Source of the DNA: Streptomyces sp. 549
Lineage (GTDB): Bacteria > Actinomycetota > Actinomycetes > Streptomycetales > Streptomycetaceae
Assembly (NCBI RefSeq): GCF_030124175.1
Contig: NZ_JASKMT010000012.1
Span: 1-64,000 of the forward strand
Direction of reading: 5' to 3'
DNA: 64,000 nucleotides
Shown in pieces: positions 45,400 to 53,583 of the stretch. The position numbers and the translations under genes were made by a program. The notes under the pieces are model-generated. The model was not told the origin of the DNA and searched no databases. It saw only the letters and a list, made by a program, of their open reading frames with translations. How positions within the stretch are numbered: the first letter of the stretch is position 1; each line of letters opens with the position of its first letter.

Positions 45400-46521
45400 A
45401 TGGCGCACGAGAGCACCGGTGAGCAGGCGGCCACCCGCCGCGGCGGTGTGCTGCGCGCCACCGGCCGGCGGCGCAGGCCGCCCAGCCGCCGCCGACGCGC
45501 GCTGCGCGTCACCGCATGGTCGGGCGCGGCGCTGGTGCTGGTCGCCGCAGGCGGCGCTGGCTACGCCTGGCACGCGCTGAACGGCAACCTCTCCGGTGTC
45601 GACATCAACGCCGCCCTCGGCGGCGACCGGCCCGACGACCGGCCCGGCGGCTCGCTGGACCTGCTGGTCCTCGGCTCCGACTCCCGCGACGGCGACAACG
45701 CCGCCTACGGCGCAGACGAGGGCACGGCACGCTCGGACACCGCGATGATCGTGCACATAGCAGCCGACCACCGCAGCGCCAGCGTGGTGTCCGTACCGCG
45801 CGACACGCTGGTGGACCGCCCGCAGTGCCGCGGTGCGGACGGCAGCGCCGTCCCGGCGGCCGAACGTGCCATGTTCAACGAGTCCTACGCCCTGGGCGGC
45901 CCGGCCTGCGCGGTGAAGACGGTCGAGGCGATGACCGACATCCGCATGGACCACTACCTGGAGGTCGACTTCACCGGGTTCAAGAAGCTCATCGACACCC
46001 TCGGCGGCGTCGAGGTCACCACCTCCCGGGCCGTGCACGATCCCAGCAGCCGCCTCGACCTGGAGGCCGGCACCCACACCCTGGGCGGTGAACAGGCACT
46101 CGGCCTGGTCCGCACCCGCAAGGGCGTCGGCGACGGCAGCGACCTCGGCCGCATCCAGGTCCAGCAGGCGTTCGTCAAGGCGCTGGTGAAGCAGGTGGGC
46201 GACGTGGACGCGCTCGGCAACCCCAAGAAGCTGTACGACCTGGCCGACGCCGGCACCTCCGCCCTCACCACCGACTCCGAGCTGGCCTCGGTGGACCGGC
46301 TGGCCGGCCTCGCACGGGCACTCAAGGGCATCGACGCCGACCGCATCGACATGGTGACGCTGCCCGTCGAGTACGACAGCGCCGACCCCAACCGCGTGGT
46401 GCCGCTGCCCGCGCAGTCCCGGCAGGTCTGGCAGGCGATCAAGGCCGACAAGCCGATACCGGCCTCCGCGACCGCGGACTCCGCCGCTACCGAGGCGGAG
46501 GCCGGCGACGTCGTGCGCTGA
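45400..46521 (+). CDS. LytR-CpsA-Psr (LCP) family protein
   Basis: This 373-residue membrane-anchored enzyme attaches polyprenyl-linked polymers such as teichoic or teichulosonic acids to peptidoglycan. The ATG at 45400 follows GGGAG. A basic, Arg-rich cytoplasmic tail precedes one membrane helix (AWSGAALVLVAAGGAGYAWH). The LCP core shows LLVLGSDSRDG (pyrophosphate-binding Arg/Asp), ARSDTAMIVHI, VSVPRDTLVDRPQC and GGVEVTTSRAVHDPSS, then LGGEQALGLVRTRKG. It lies beside rpmE and upstream of the phosphotransferase at 50423, which makes polyprenyl-linked precursors. Confidence 0.9.
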   Translation: MAHESTGEQAATRRGGVLRATGRRRRPPSRRRRALRVTAWSGAALVLVAAGGAGYAWHALNGNLSGVDINAALGGDRPDDRPGGSLDLLVLGSDSRDGDNAAYGADEGTARSDTAMIVHIAADHRSASVVSVPRDTLVDRPQCRGADGSAVPAAERAMFNESYALGGPACAVKTVEAMTDIRMDHYLEVDFTGFKKLIDTLGGVEVTTSRAVHDPSSRLDLEAGTHTLGGEQALGLVRTRKGVGDGSDLGRIQVQQAFVKALVKQVGDVDALGNPKKLYDLADAGTSALTTDSELASVDRLAGLARALKGIDADRIDMVTLPVEYDSADPNRVVPLPAQSRQVWQAIKADKPIPASATADSAATEAEAGDVVR

Positions 46522-46710
46522 CCCGGGGGAAGGGCGGTTCCGCCCGTCCCCCGGCACCCGCCCCGGAGCAGCTTCGCCGGGCGGGAATACCCGGCGGCGG
46601 CTCCCCGTTTTGGGAGGTGCGGCCAGAAGTGGCAGACTGGTCCGTCGGTCCCGGTTCACGTCCCGCAATCCGCGCGACGACCCGGCACCCTCCCGAACCT
46701 AGGAGACACC

Positions 46711-46929
46711 TTGAAGCAGGACATCCACCCCGAGTACACCGAGACCCAGGTCAGCTGCACCTGCGGCGCGGAGTTCACGACCCGCAGCACCGTCAAGGAA
46801 GGCGCCATCCGCGCCGACGTGTGCTCGGCGTGCCACCCCTTCTACACCGGCAAGCAGAAGATCCTCGACACCGGCGGCCGTGTCGCCCGCTTCGAGGCGC
46901 GCTTCGGCAAGAAGGCCGACCAGAAGTAG
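46711..46929 (+). CDS. rpmE: 50S ribosomal protein L31, zinc-binding form
   Basis: This 72-residue L31 starts at TTG 46711 with AGGAG upstream. It keeps the zinc ligands of the C+ type (SCTCGAEF and [14 protein letters not shown]), in contrast to the Zur-repressed zinc-free paralogue that Streptomyces often carries elsewhere. The end [11 protein letters not shown] is typical. A T-tailed hairpin follows at 46939. Confidence 0.97.
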   Translation: MKQDIHPEYTETQVSCTCGAEFTTRSTVKEGAIRADVCSACHPFYTGKQKILDTGGRVARFEARFGKKADQK

Positions 46930-46938
46930 CGACCACAG

Positions 46939-46984
46939 CGCCGGTTCCCGGCCGCCCACGCGGCGGCGCGGGACCGGCGTTTTG
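46939..46984 (+). terminator. rpmE terminator
   Basis: CGCCGGTTCCCG (46939-46950) pairs, with one bulge, with CGGGACCGGCG (46969-46979) and is followed by TTTT, a classical intrinsic terminator. Confidence 0.75.
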
Positions 46985-46990
46985 TCGTCC

Positions 46991-47030
46991 CCGGCAGTAC
47001 CCGGCAGTCCCCGGCAGTGCCCGACAGTAC
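46991..47030. repeat. Four 10-bp tandem repeats
   Basis: The unit CCGGCAGTAC recurs at 46991, 47001, 47011 and 47021 with one or two changes. It lies in the rpmE-prfA gap. Confidence 0.8.
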
Positions 47031-47109
47031 CCGGGTCCGCCCGGCACCGCCGGTCGTCGCCACCGCGTCCACCCCTTTCTTGCCCACCCCCTTCCAGTGA
47101 GGACACCCG

Positions 47110-48180
47110 ATGTTCGAGGCGGTCGAGGAACTGATCGGCGAACACGCCGACCTCGAGAAGCAGCTCGCCGACCCCTCCGTCCACGCCAACCAGGGACGGG
47201 CCAAGGCGCTCAACAAGCGGTACGCCGAGCTGACCCCCATCCTGGCCGCCTACCGGGAGTGGAAGCGGCTCACCGGGGACATCGAGACGGCCCGCGAGCT
47301 CGCCGCCGACGACCCCGACTTCCTCGCCGAGACCAAGGCGCTCGAAGCCGAGCGGGAGACCGCCACCGAACGGCTGCGCCTGCTGCTCGTCCCCCGCGAC
47401 CCCAGCGACGACAAGGACGTCATCCTGGAGATCAAGGCCGGTGAGGGCGGCGACGAGTCCGCGCTGTTCGCGAGCGACCTGCTGCGCATGTACCTGCGCT
47501 ACGCCGAGCGGCAGGGCTGGAAGTCGGAGATCATCGAGGCCAACGAGTCCGACCTCGGCGGCTACAAGGACGTCCAGGTCGCGGTGAAGTCCCGCGGGCA
47601 GATCGAGCCCGGACTGGGCGTGTGGGCGAGGCTGAAGTACGAGGGCGGAGTGCACCGCGTGCAGCGGGTGCCCGCGACCGAGTCCCAGGGCCGCATCCAC
47701 ACCTCCGCCGCCGGCGTGCTCGTGCTCCCCGAGGCGGAGGACGTGGACGTCGAGGTCAACGCCAACGACCTGCGGATCGACGTCTACCGTTCCTCGGGCC
47801 CGGGCGGCCAGTCCGTCAACACCACCGACTCCGCCGTGCGGATCACCCACCTGCCCACCGGTATCGTCGTCTCCTGCCAGAACGAGAAGAGCCAGCTCCA
47901 GAACAAGGAGCAGGCCCTGCGCATCCTCCGGGCCCGGATGCTGGCCGCCGCCCAGGAGGAGGCCGAGCGCGAGGCCTCCGACGCCCGCCGCAGCCAGGTG
48001 CGGACCGTGGACCGGTCCGAGCGGGTGCGCACCTACAACTATCCGGAGAACCGGATCTCCGACCACCGCGTCGGCTTCAAGGCGTACAACCTCGACCAGG
48101 TGCTCGACGGTGAACTCGATCCGGTGATCCAGGCATGTGTGGACGCCGACTCCGCGGCCAAACTGGCCGCGGCCCAATAA
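47110..48180 (+). CDS. prfA: Peptide chain release factor 1
   Basis: This releases the peptide at UAG and UAA codons. The ATG at 47110 gives 356 residues. The codon-recognition PxT motif is in [20 protein letters not shown]. The catalytic GGQ loop [20 protein letters not shown] is the site methylated by PrmC, encoded next. The N-terminal coiled-coil domain (residues about 1-100) is intact. Confidence 0.97.
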   Translation: MFEAVEELIGEHADLEKQLADPSVHANQGRAKALNKRYAELTPILAAYREWKRLTGDIETARELAADDPDFLAETKALEAERETATERLRLLLVPRDPSDDKDVILEIKAGEGGDESALFASDLLRMYLRYAERQGWKSEIIEANESDLGGYKDVQVAVKSRGQIEPGLGVWARLKYEGGVHRVQRVPATESQGRIHTSAAGVLVLPEAEDVDVEVNANDLRIDVYRSSGPGGQSVNTTDSAVRITHLPTGIVVSCQNEKSQLQNKEQALRILRARMLAAAQEEAEREASDARRSQVRTVDRSERVRTYNYPENRISDHRVGFKAYNLDQVLDGELDPVIQACVDADSAAKLAAAQ

Positions 48181-48198
48181 GCGGACACAAGGGGACGG

Positions 48199-49059
48199 GT
48201 GACGAAGAAGACCATGAACCTTCTCCTGGCCGAGGTGGCGCAGGCCACGCAGCGGCTGGCCGACGCGGGCGTGCCCTCGCCCCGGTTCGACGCCGAGGAG
48301 CTGGCCGCCTACGTGCACGGTGTCCGGCGCGGCGAACTCCACCGGGTCGCCGACTCCGACTTCGACGCCCGCTACTGGGAGGCCATCGCCCGCCGCGAGG
48401 CCCGCGAACCGCTCCAGCACATCACCGGGCGCGCCTTCTTCCGCTACCTGGAACTCCAGGTAGGCAAAGGCGTGTTCGTGCCCAGGCCGGAGACCGAGTC
48501 GGTCGTCGGCTGGGCCATAGACGCGGTACGCGCCATGGACGTCGCCGAACCGCTCATCGTTGACCTGTGCACCGGATCCGGTGCCATCGCCCTCGCGCTC
48601 GCCCAGGAGGTGCCGCGCTCCCGCGTGCACGCCGTGGAGCTGGACGAGGGCGCGCTCGCCTGGGCCCGCAAGAACACCGAGGGCTCCCGCGTCCGGCTGC
48701 ACCACGGCGACGCGCTCGCCGCGTTCCCGGAACTCGACGGCCAGGTGGACCTGGTCATCTCCAATCCGCCCTACATCCCGCTGACCGAGTGGGAGTATGT
48801 CGCTCCTGAAGCCCGCGACCACGACCCGGAACTGGCATTGTTCTCCGGCGAGGACGGCCTGGACTTCATCCGCGGACTGGAACGCACCGCACACCGCCTG
48901 CTCCGCCCCGGCGGGGTCGTGGTCGTCGAGCACGCGGACACCCAGGGCGGGCAGGTGCCCTGGATCTTCGCCGAGCACCGCGGCTGGGCGGACGCCGCGG
49001 ACCACCCCGACCTCAACAACCGACCCCGATTCGCCACAGCCCGCAGGGAGGTGCCGTAA
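48199..49059 (+). CDS. prmC: Release factor glutamine methyltransferase
   Basis: This N5-methylates the Gln of the GGQ motif in RF1 and RF2 with SAM. The GTG at 48199 follows AAGGGGA; the ATG at 48214 (MNLLLAEVAQ) is an alternative. There are 286 residues. The N-terminal helical bundle recognises the factor (ARREAREPLQHITGRAFFRY). The Rossmann domain has VDLCTGSGAIALALAQ, VHAVELDEGALAWARKN and the catalytic NPPY in VISNPPYIP. It lies 18 bases after prfA and abuts the Sua5-type gene, so the three are one operon. Confidence 0.95.
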   Translation: MTKKTMNLLLAEVAQATQRLADAGVPSPRFDAEELAAYVHGVRRGELHRVADSDFDARYWEAIARREAREPLQHITGRAFFRYLELQVGKGVFVPRPETESVVGWAIDAVRAMDVAEPLIVDLCTGSGAIALALAQEVPRSRVHAVELDEGALAWARKNTEGSRVRLHHGDALAAFPELDGQVDLVISNPPYIPLTEWEYVAPEARDHDPELALFSGEDGLDFIRGLERTAHRLLRPGGVVVVEHADTQGGQVPWIFAEHRGWADAADHPDLNNRPRFATARREVP

Positions 49060-49707
49060 ATGGCACGCCGTTACGACTGCTCCGAGGCCACCGACCGCAA
49101 GACCGGTCTGCGTGAGGCCGCCTCCGCGGTACGCCGGGGGGAGCTGGTCGTGCTCCCCACCGACACCGTCTACGGTATCGGCGCGGACGCCTTCAGCCCG
49201 GAGGCCGTCAGCGACCTGCTGGAGGCAAAGGGCCGCGGCCGGGGAATGCCCTCGCCCGTGCTCGTCGGCACGCCCAACACCCTGCACGGCATCGTCACCG
49301 ACTTCTCCGAGTCCGCCTGGGAACTCGTCGACGCCTTCTGGCCGGGCGCGCTCACCCTCGTGGCCCGGCAGCAGCCCTCGCTCACCTGGGACCTGGGTGA
49401 GACCGGCGACACCGTCGCGGTGCGCATGCCGCTGCACCCGGTCGCCATCGAACTGCTCACCGAGGTCGGCCCGATGGCCGTCTCCTCCGCCAACCTCACC
49501 GGCCACCCCGCGCCGCAGACCTGCGACGACGCGCAGGACATGCTCGGCGACTCCGTGGCCGTCTACCTCGACGGGGGCCCGACCCCCGACACCGTGCCGT
49601 CGTCCATCGTGGACGTCACCGGCCCGGTACCCGTCCTGCTGCGCGCCGGTGCCTTGAGCGCCGAGGAACTGCGCAAGGTGGTACCCGAGTTGCGGGAGGG
49701 CAGTTGA
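49060..49707 (+). CDS. L-threonylcarbamoyladenylate synthase (Sua5/YrdC family)
   Basis: This makes threonylcarbamoyl-AMP from threonine, bicarbonate and ATP for t6A37 modification of tRNA. It has 215 residues, beginning directly after the prmC stop. The family motifs are GELVVLPTDTVYGIGADAFS, KGRGRGMPSPVLVGT, FWPGALTLVARQQP, VAVRMPLHPVAIELL and PMAVSSANLTGHPAP. It lacks the long Sua5 C-terminal domain and is thus of the short TsaC-like form, although the ending VLLRAGALSAEELRKVVPEL is extended slightly. Confidence 0.92.
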   Translation: MARRYDCSEATDRKTGLREAASAVRRGELVVLPTDTVYGIGADAFSPEAVSDLLEAKGRGRGMPSPVLVGTPNTLHGIVTDFSESAWELVDAFWPGALTLVARQQPSLTWDLGETGDTVAVRMPLHPVAIELLTEVGPMAVSSANLTGHPAPQTCDDAQDMLGDSVAVYLDGGPTPDTVPSSIVDVTGPVPVLLRAGALSAEELRKVVPELREGS

Positions 49708-50345
49708 CCACGCCCGAAAGGCGTGGCATACCGGCTCGGCCCGTCTTCCGGATCCTCCACGTCTCCACCGGCAACGTCTGCCGCTCGCCCATCACCGAGC
49801 GGCTGACCCGCCATGCCCTCGACGCCCGCCTCGCAGGCCCGCTCTCCGGCGGCCTGCTGGTCGAGAGCGCCGGCACCTGGGGCCACGAGGGCGCGCCGAT
49901 GGAGGAGCACGCCGCGACGGTGCTCGCCGACTACGGGGCAGACCCGACCGGGTTCACCGGCCGGGAACTGCTCGACGAGCACGTCATCCGCGCCGACCTG
50001 GTCCTCACCGCCACCCGCGACCACCGGGCCCAGGTCATCTCCATGGGCCACTCCGCGGGCCTGCGCACCTTCACGCTCAAGGAGTTCACCCGGCTGGTGC
50101 GGGCCATAGACCCCGCCACGCTGCCCGCCCCCGAGTCCGCGGGCGGCGTGGCCGACCGGGCGCGCGCCCTCGTCCAGGCCGCCGCCGCCCTGCGCGGCTG
50201 GCTGCTGGCACCCAGCGCCGAGGCCGACGAGGTCTACGACCCCTACGGCGCGCCCATCACCTACTTCCGCAGCGTCGGCGAGGAGATCAACGACGCCCTC
50301 GACCCCGTGGTCACGGCGCTCACCGGCGTTCCCGCCCCGGCGTAG
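49704..50345 (+). CDS. LMW protein tyrosine phosphatase homologue with Cys-to-Ser active site
   Basis: This 213-residue protein has the low-molecular-weight phosphatase fold. The TTG at 49704 overlaps the preceding stop and follows GGAGG. The P-loop reads HVSTGNVCRSPITE, where active family members have V-C-x-G-N-x-C-R-S. Residue 21, the nucleophilic Cys, is Ser here, while Arg27, Ser28 and the general-acid Asp (VYDPYG, Asp179) are kept. It is also longer than a typical LMW-PTP (about 155) through an inserted helical stretch (residues about 140-170). Phosphatase chemistry through a Cys intermediate is therefore not expected; a binding role or a different chemistry is possible. It belongs to the prfA-prmC-Sua5 operon. 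Confidence 0.85.
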   Translation: MTTPERRGIPARPVFRILHVSTGNVCRSPITERLTRHALDARLAGPLSGGLLVESAGTWGHEGAPMEEHAATVLADYGADPTGFTGRELLDEHVIRADLVLTATRDHRAQVISMGHSAGLRTFTLKEFTRLVRAIDPATLPAPESAGGVADRARALVQAAAALRGWLLAPSAEADEVYDPYGAPITYFRSVGEEINDALDPVVTALTGVPAPA

Positions 50346-50422
50346 GCTTCGCGGACCAGCCCACACCTGCCGGTGTCCTAGTCTGTGGGCACAGACACAC
50401 CGAGAGACCCTCTGGGGAGCCC

Positions 50423-51709
50423 GTGCGTGAGTATCTCCTGACGTTGTGCGTCACGGCCGCGGTCACCTACCTGCTGACCGGGCCGGTACGGAAGTTCGCC
50501 ATCGCCGCGGGCGCCATGCCCGCAGTCAGGGCCCGTGACGTGCACCGGGAGCCGACGCCGCGGCTCGGCGGCATCGCGATGTTCGGCGGACTGTGCGCGG
50601 GGCTGCTGGTCGCCTCACAACTCGACAACATCGGCGAGGTGTTCACGCTTTCCGATGAACCCCGCGCCCTGCTGGCGGGCGCCGGCATCATCTGGCTGCT
50701 GGGCGTGCTGGACGACAAGTGGGGCGTGGACGCCCTGGTCAAGCTGGGCGGGCAGATGATCGCCGCCGGCGTGATGGTCTGGCAGGGGCTCACCATCCTG
50801 TGGCTGCCCATCCCCGGCTCCGGCGTCGCCGCGGTGACACCCACCCACGGCACGCTGCTCACCGTGGCCCTCGTCGTGATCACCATCAACGCGGTGAACT
50901 TCGTCGACGGCCTCGACGGCCTCGCCGCGGGCATGGTCTGCCTGTCGGCCATCGCGTTCTTCATGTACGCCTACCGCATGTGGTTCGGTCACGGCGTCGA
51001 GGCCGCCGCCCCCGCCACGTTGTTCGCCGCCATCCTGATCGGCATGTGCCTGGGATTCCTCCCGCACAACATGCACCCGGCGCGGATCTTCATGGGCGAC
51101 TCCGGTTCGATGCTCATCGGCCTGGTGCTCGCCGCGGGCGCGGTCTCCATCACCGGCCAGGTCGACCCCGACCGCATCACCGAGGCCGAGGGTTCCGTAC
51201 GGGTCGGCGTGCAGGCCATGGTCCCGGTCTACATGCCGCTGCTGCTGCCGCTGACGATCCTCGCAGTCCCGCTCGCCGACCTGGTCCTCGCCATCGTGCG
51301 CCGCACCTGGAACGGCCAGTCCCCGTTCGCCGCCGACCGCGGCCACCTGCACCACCGGCTGCTGGAGATCGGCCACTCGCACAGCCGGGCCGTGCTCATC
51401 ATGTACTTCTGGTCGGCCCTGATCGCCTTCGGCACGGTCGCCTTCTCGGTACGGGCCGCCAGCCAGGTCATCGTGCTCTCCGTCGTGCTGCTCAGCGCCG
51501 TCGGCCTGGTCGTCCTGCTGCTACCGCGCTTCACCCCGCGGGCCCCCGTCTGGGCCCAGCGCGTCGTCCCGCCCCGCTACCGCCGCCGCCCGCCCGAGCC
51601 CTCCCCGGACCTCGCCGAGGAAGCCCGCCGCGCAGGCCTCAACGGCTCCACGGCAGTGGGCGACCGCCCCAGCCTCGACGACCGGAAGAAGATCGACAGC
51701 CGGTCGTGA
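50423..51709 (+). CDS. UDP-HexNAc:polyprenyl-phosphate HexNAc-1-P transferase (WecA/TagO-like)
   Basis: This 428-residue polytopic enzyme of the MraY/WecA superfamily starts synthesis of wall-linked polymers by moving GlcNAc-1-P onto undecaprenyl phosphate. The GTG at 50423 begins MREYLLTLCV. About eleven membrane helices are seen. The catalytic motifs are RDVHREPTPRLGGIAMFGGL, LGVLDDKWGVDALVKL (the DD pair), NAVNFVDGLDGLAAG (NxxNxxDGxDGL), RIFMGDSGSMLIGLVLA and DRGHLHHRLLEIGHS (the H-loop typical of WecA/TagO rather than MraY). The C-terminal 70 residues are a charged cytoplasmic tail. Together with the LCP gene at 45400 it suggests a wall-polymer pathway. Confidence 0.9.
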   Translation: MREYLLTLCVTAAVTYLLTGPVRKFAIAAGAMPAVRARDVHREPTPRLGGIAMFGGLCAGLLVASQLDNIGEVFTLSDEPRALLAGAGIIWLLGVLDDKWGVDALVKLGGQMIAAGVMVWQGLTILWLPIPGSGVAAVTPTHGTLLTVALVVITINAVNFVDGLDGLAAGMVCLSAIAFFMYAYRMWFGHGVEAAAPATLFAAILIGMCLGFLPHNMHPARIFMGDSGSMLIGLVLAAGAVSITGQVDPDRITEAEGSVRVGVQAMVPVYMPLLLPLTILAVPLADLVLAIVRRTWNGQSPFAADRGHLHHRLLEIGHSHSRAVLIMYFWSALIAFGTVAFSVRAASQVIVLSVVLLSAVGLVVLLLPRFTPRAPVWAQRVVPPRYRRRPPEPSPDLAEEARRAGLNGSTAVGDRPSLDDRKKIDSRS

Positions 51710-52037
51710 GGCGTGCTTGCACACTCCCTGGAAGCTGAACGTCAAATTCCGAATTCCCTGTTCCGGACAGCGATTCGTATTTGGCTTGAAAGCGCTACTG
51801 CTCGCCCGTCTCCATCGAAGACGTTCTGCAAGTCCCCGGTGACATGCATTGCGGTGATTTTCCTCCCAGGCTCCCGCGTAAGTGAGGGGAAAAGTTCCGG
51901 ACACGGATGGGTGGGCCCGCGGCCCGACAACACGAATCTCCTTGTACTTGACGATCAGGCGTTGATAGAAATCGTTCGATCGGTCCAGGTGCCGTGTTCT
52001 TCGGCGCCTGTGGATTCACGGACACACGGAGGTTCAC
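51710..52037. promoter_or_regulatory. AT-richer gap and possible promoter of the small secreted protein
   Basis: This stretch is less GC-rich than its surroundings. A promoter-like pair TTGTAC (51942-51947) and GATAGA (51964-51969) with 16-base spacing lies about 70 bases before the gene at 52038. No gene is seen. Confidence 0.4.
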
Positions 52038-52385
52038 ATGCGCAAGTTGGCAGCTGGAGCGGCGACCGCAGTACTGCTCGGTGGCTCGCTCGGCCTGACC
52101 GCCGGCCCTGCCGCTGCGGCCTCCCCGGCCCTGGGTTCGACCGCACCTGTCGCGGAGGTGGCTCCTCAGGCGGCTGCCTGCGTCACCGTGGTCGACTGGT
52201 ACAGCGAGAAGTCCGGCAGGTATGTCAAGGTCAAGAACTCCTGTGCGCGCACCGCCTGCTTCAGCGTCACGATGGCTCTCCGCAAGGACCCGAGCTTCAG
52301 CATCGGTGCGAACAAGACCGCGAGCTTCCGGTACGGAGGAACTCTCGGAGTTAAGGGTTCCGGAATCAAGAACAAGGCGTGCTGA
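52038..52385 (+). CDS. Small secreted Cys-containing protein
   Basis: This 115-residue protein has a strong signal peptide: MRKLAAGAATAVLLGGSLGL, with cleavage near PAAAAS. The mature part (about 85 residues) begins with an Ala/Pro-rich stretch. A compact region follows with four Cys (AACVTVVDWYS, NSCARTACFSV and the C-terminal KAC), enough for two disulfides. Lys/Arg are frequent, so it is basic. The start has GGAGG within the TTCAC leader (ACGGAGGTTCACATG). It is an orphan inserted between the phosphotransferase gene and the ATP synthase operon. The family is not recognised; similar small secreted Streptomyces proteins have unknown or inhibitor-like roles. Confidence 0.7.
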   Translation: MRKLAAGAATAVLLGGSLGLTAGPAAAASPALGSTAPVAEVAPQAAACVTVVDWYSEKSGRYVKVKNSCARTACFSVTMALRKDPSFSIGANKTASFRYGGTLGVKGSGIKNKAC

Positions 52386-52883
52386 CCCCTTAGGCCGTTC
52401 CTTTCGCGACGGCACGCTCTTGCGGCACGCCCCTCCGGTTGACGAGGCGAGCGGCCACGTCGGTGCGGAACACCTGATTCCATCAAGCGGCGCTTGTGTA
52501 CATCACGGGTTCACATCCCGTTGTGCGCGAGCGCCGCCTTCTTGTTCTCGGCCGTTGCGGCAGCGCGCAAGAGGGTCGGGTGTCTGGGCTGGCTTTGGTG
52601 GGGCATACCGAGGCGCACTCGGGTAGCAGGCGACTGCACGTCTGCCCGAAATCGTGCCGAATAGGCCAAATGATGCACAGGCGCTAGCCCGAACGTGTGA
52701 TCTCACGCACACGATGTAGGTAAAGACCTCATCAAATAGTTTGTGATACCGTTCACGAGAACCGGCGAGGGAGTCGGGGGACCGGAGTGCGACGGTCCCC
52801 GCCCAGCGTGGTCACGCGGCCGGGGATTAGGCTCGCCACGAGTTCTTTCCGACCTTCTGTCCCCCTGTGCTGGAGCAGCATTC
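52386..52883. other. Non-coding region upstream of the ATP synthase operon
   Basis: This 498-base region has no gene-like frame. It holds a T-arm-like stem at 52505-52521 that is not a tRNA, a palindrome GTGATCTCAC around 52697-52706, and a Crp-like site at 52742. The atp promoter probably lies within about 52690-52760. Confidence 0.45.
52742..52757 (+). promoter_or_regulatory. Crp-like palindrome upstream of atpI
   Basis: TGTGA-TACCGT-TCACG matches the TGTGA-N6-TCACA consensus of CRP-type regulators at all but the last base. It lies 127 bases before the atpI start. Streptomyces Crp recognises GTG-N6-GNCAC, to which this site has one mismatch. Function is inferred. Confidence 0.4.
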
Positions 52884-53315
52884 ATGCAGTCGAACGACGC
52901 CCGGATCCTCCGCGGCGCCGCGATCCCCACGGCGTGCGCCGGCCTCATCGGCACGGTTGTGGGCGCCTTCGTGGCCGGCGGCGAGGGTGCGATCGGTGCC
53001 GCGCTCGGCACAGTGCTGGTCCTCGCCTTCTTCTGTGTCGGTCTGTATCTGCTGAGCGTGATCGGTGAGCGCTGGCCCGCCATGTTCATGGGCGCCGCCG
53101 TCCTCGTCTACACGACGCAGGTCCTGATCATGCTCATCCTGCTGCGGATCTTCCGCGACGCCACCTTCATGGACGGGCGGGTGTTCGGCTTCGTCATGCT
53201 CGCCTGCATCCTCGTCTGGCTCGCCGCTCAGGCGTGGTCGCACACGCGGGTGAAGACCCTCTACGTCGAGCCCGAGAGCAGCCAGGCGGACACCGGTACG
53301 GAGCCTCGCCCATGA
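52884..53315 (+). CDS. atpI: ATP synthase protein I
   Basis: This small membrane protein is encoded at the head of the operon and is thought to help assemble the c-ring. It has 143 residues from the ATG at 52884 (GGAG nine bases upstream). Four hydrophobic segments are seen (ILRGAAIPTACAGLIGTVVG; AALGTVLVLAFFCVGLYLLS; AMFMGAAVLVYTTQVLIMLI; VFGFVMLACILVWLAAQAWS), followed by a charged tail. An unusually long gap of 268 bases separates it from atpB. Confidence 0.85.
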   Translation: MQSNDARILRGAAIPTACAGLIGTVVGAFVAGGEGAIGAALGTVLVLAFFCVGLYLLSVIGERWPAMFMGAAVLVYTTQVLIMLILLRIFRDATFMDGRVFGFVMLACILVWLAAQAWSHTRVKTLYVEPESSQADTGTEPRP

Positions 53316-53583
53316 GTGCCCCGCACGCCTGTGCCGACAGTAGGGGCGACATAAAAGCTCCCCCGTTGGACTGCTATCGTCCGACGCCGAGAGTGTGGCG
53401 AGCAACGGAGCGTGCGCTGTGCGGGACAGCGACGCGTCCTATCCGCCTTTGTGAGGGTCGTCCTGCCGCCGCGCCGGCCGTCCTTATCTCCCGCGATACC
53501 CAGTCCAGTGCCGCTCCGTGGCCGTGTGCCACGCCGACACATCGAGGTAGCCGTACCTATGCGTCATACCGAAGGAGCTCGCG

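Noticed and set aside
46699..49506. Long minus-strand frame opposite rpmE, prfA and prmC
   Set aside because: It covers three well-known genes on the other strand and shows only the Gly/Val/His-rich composition typical of shadow frames.
52505..52521. T-arm-like stem-loop (ACGGG-TTCACAT-CCCGT)
   Set aside because: No acceptor stem, D-arm or anticodon arm can be built around it and the loop lacks the conserved A58; it is not a tRNA gene.
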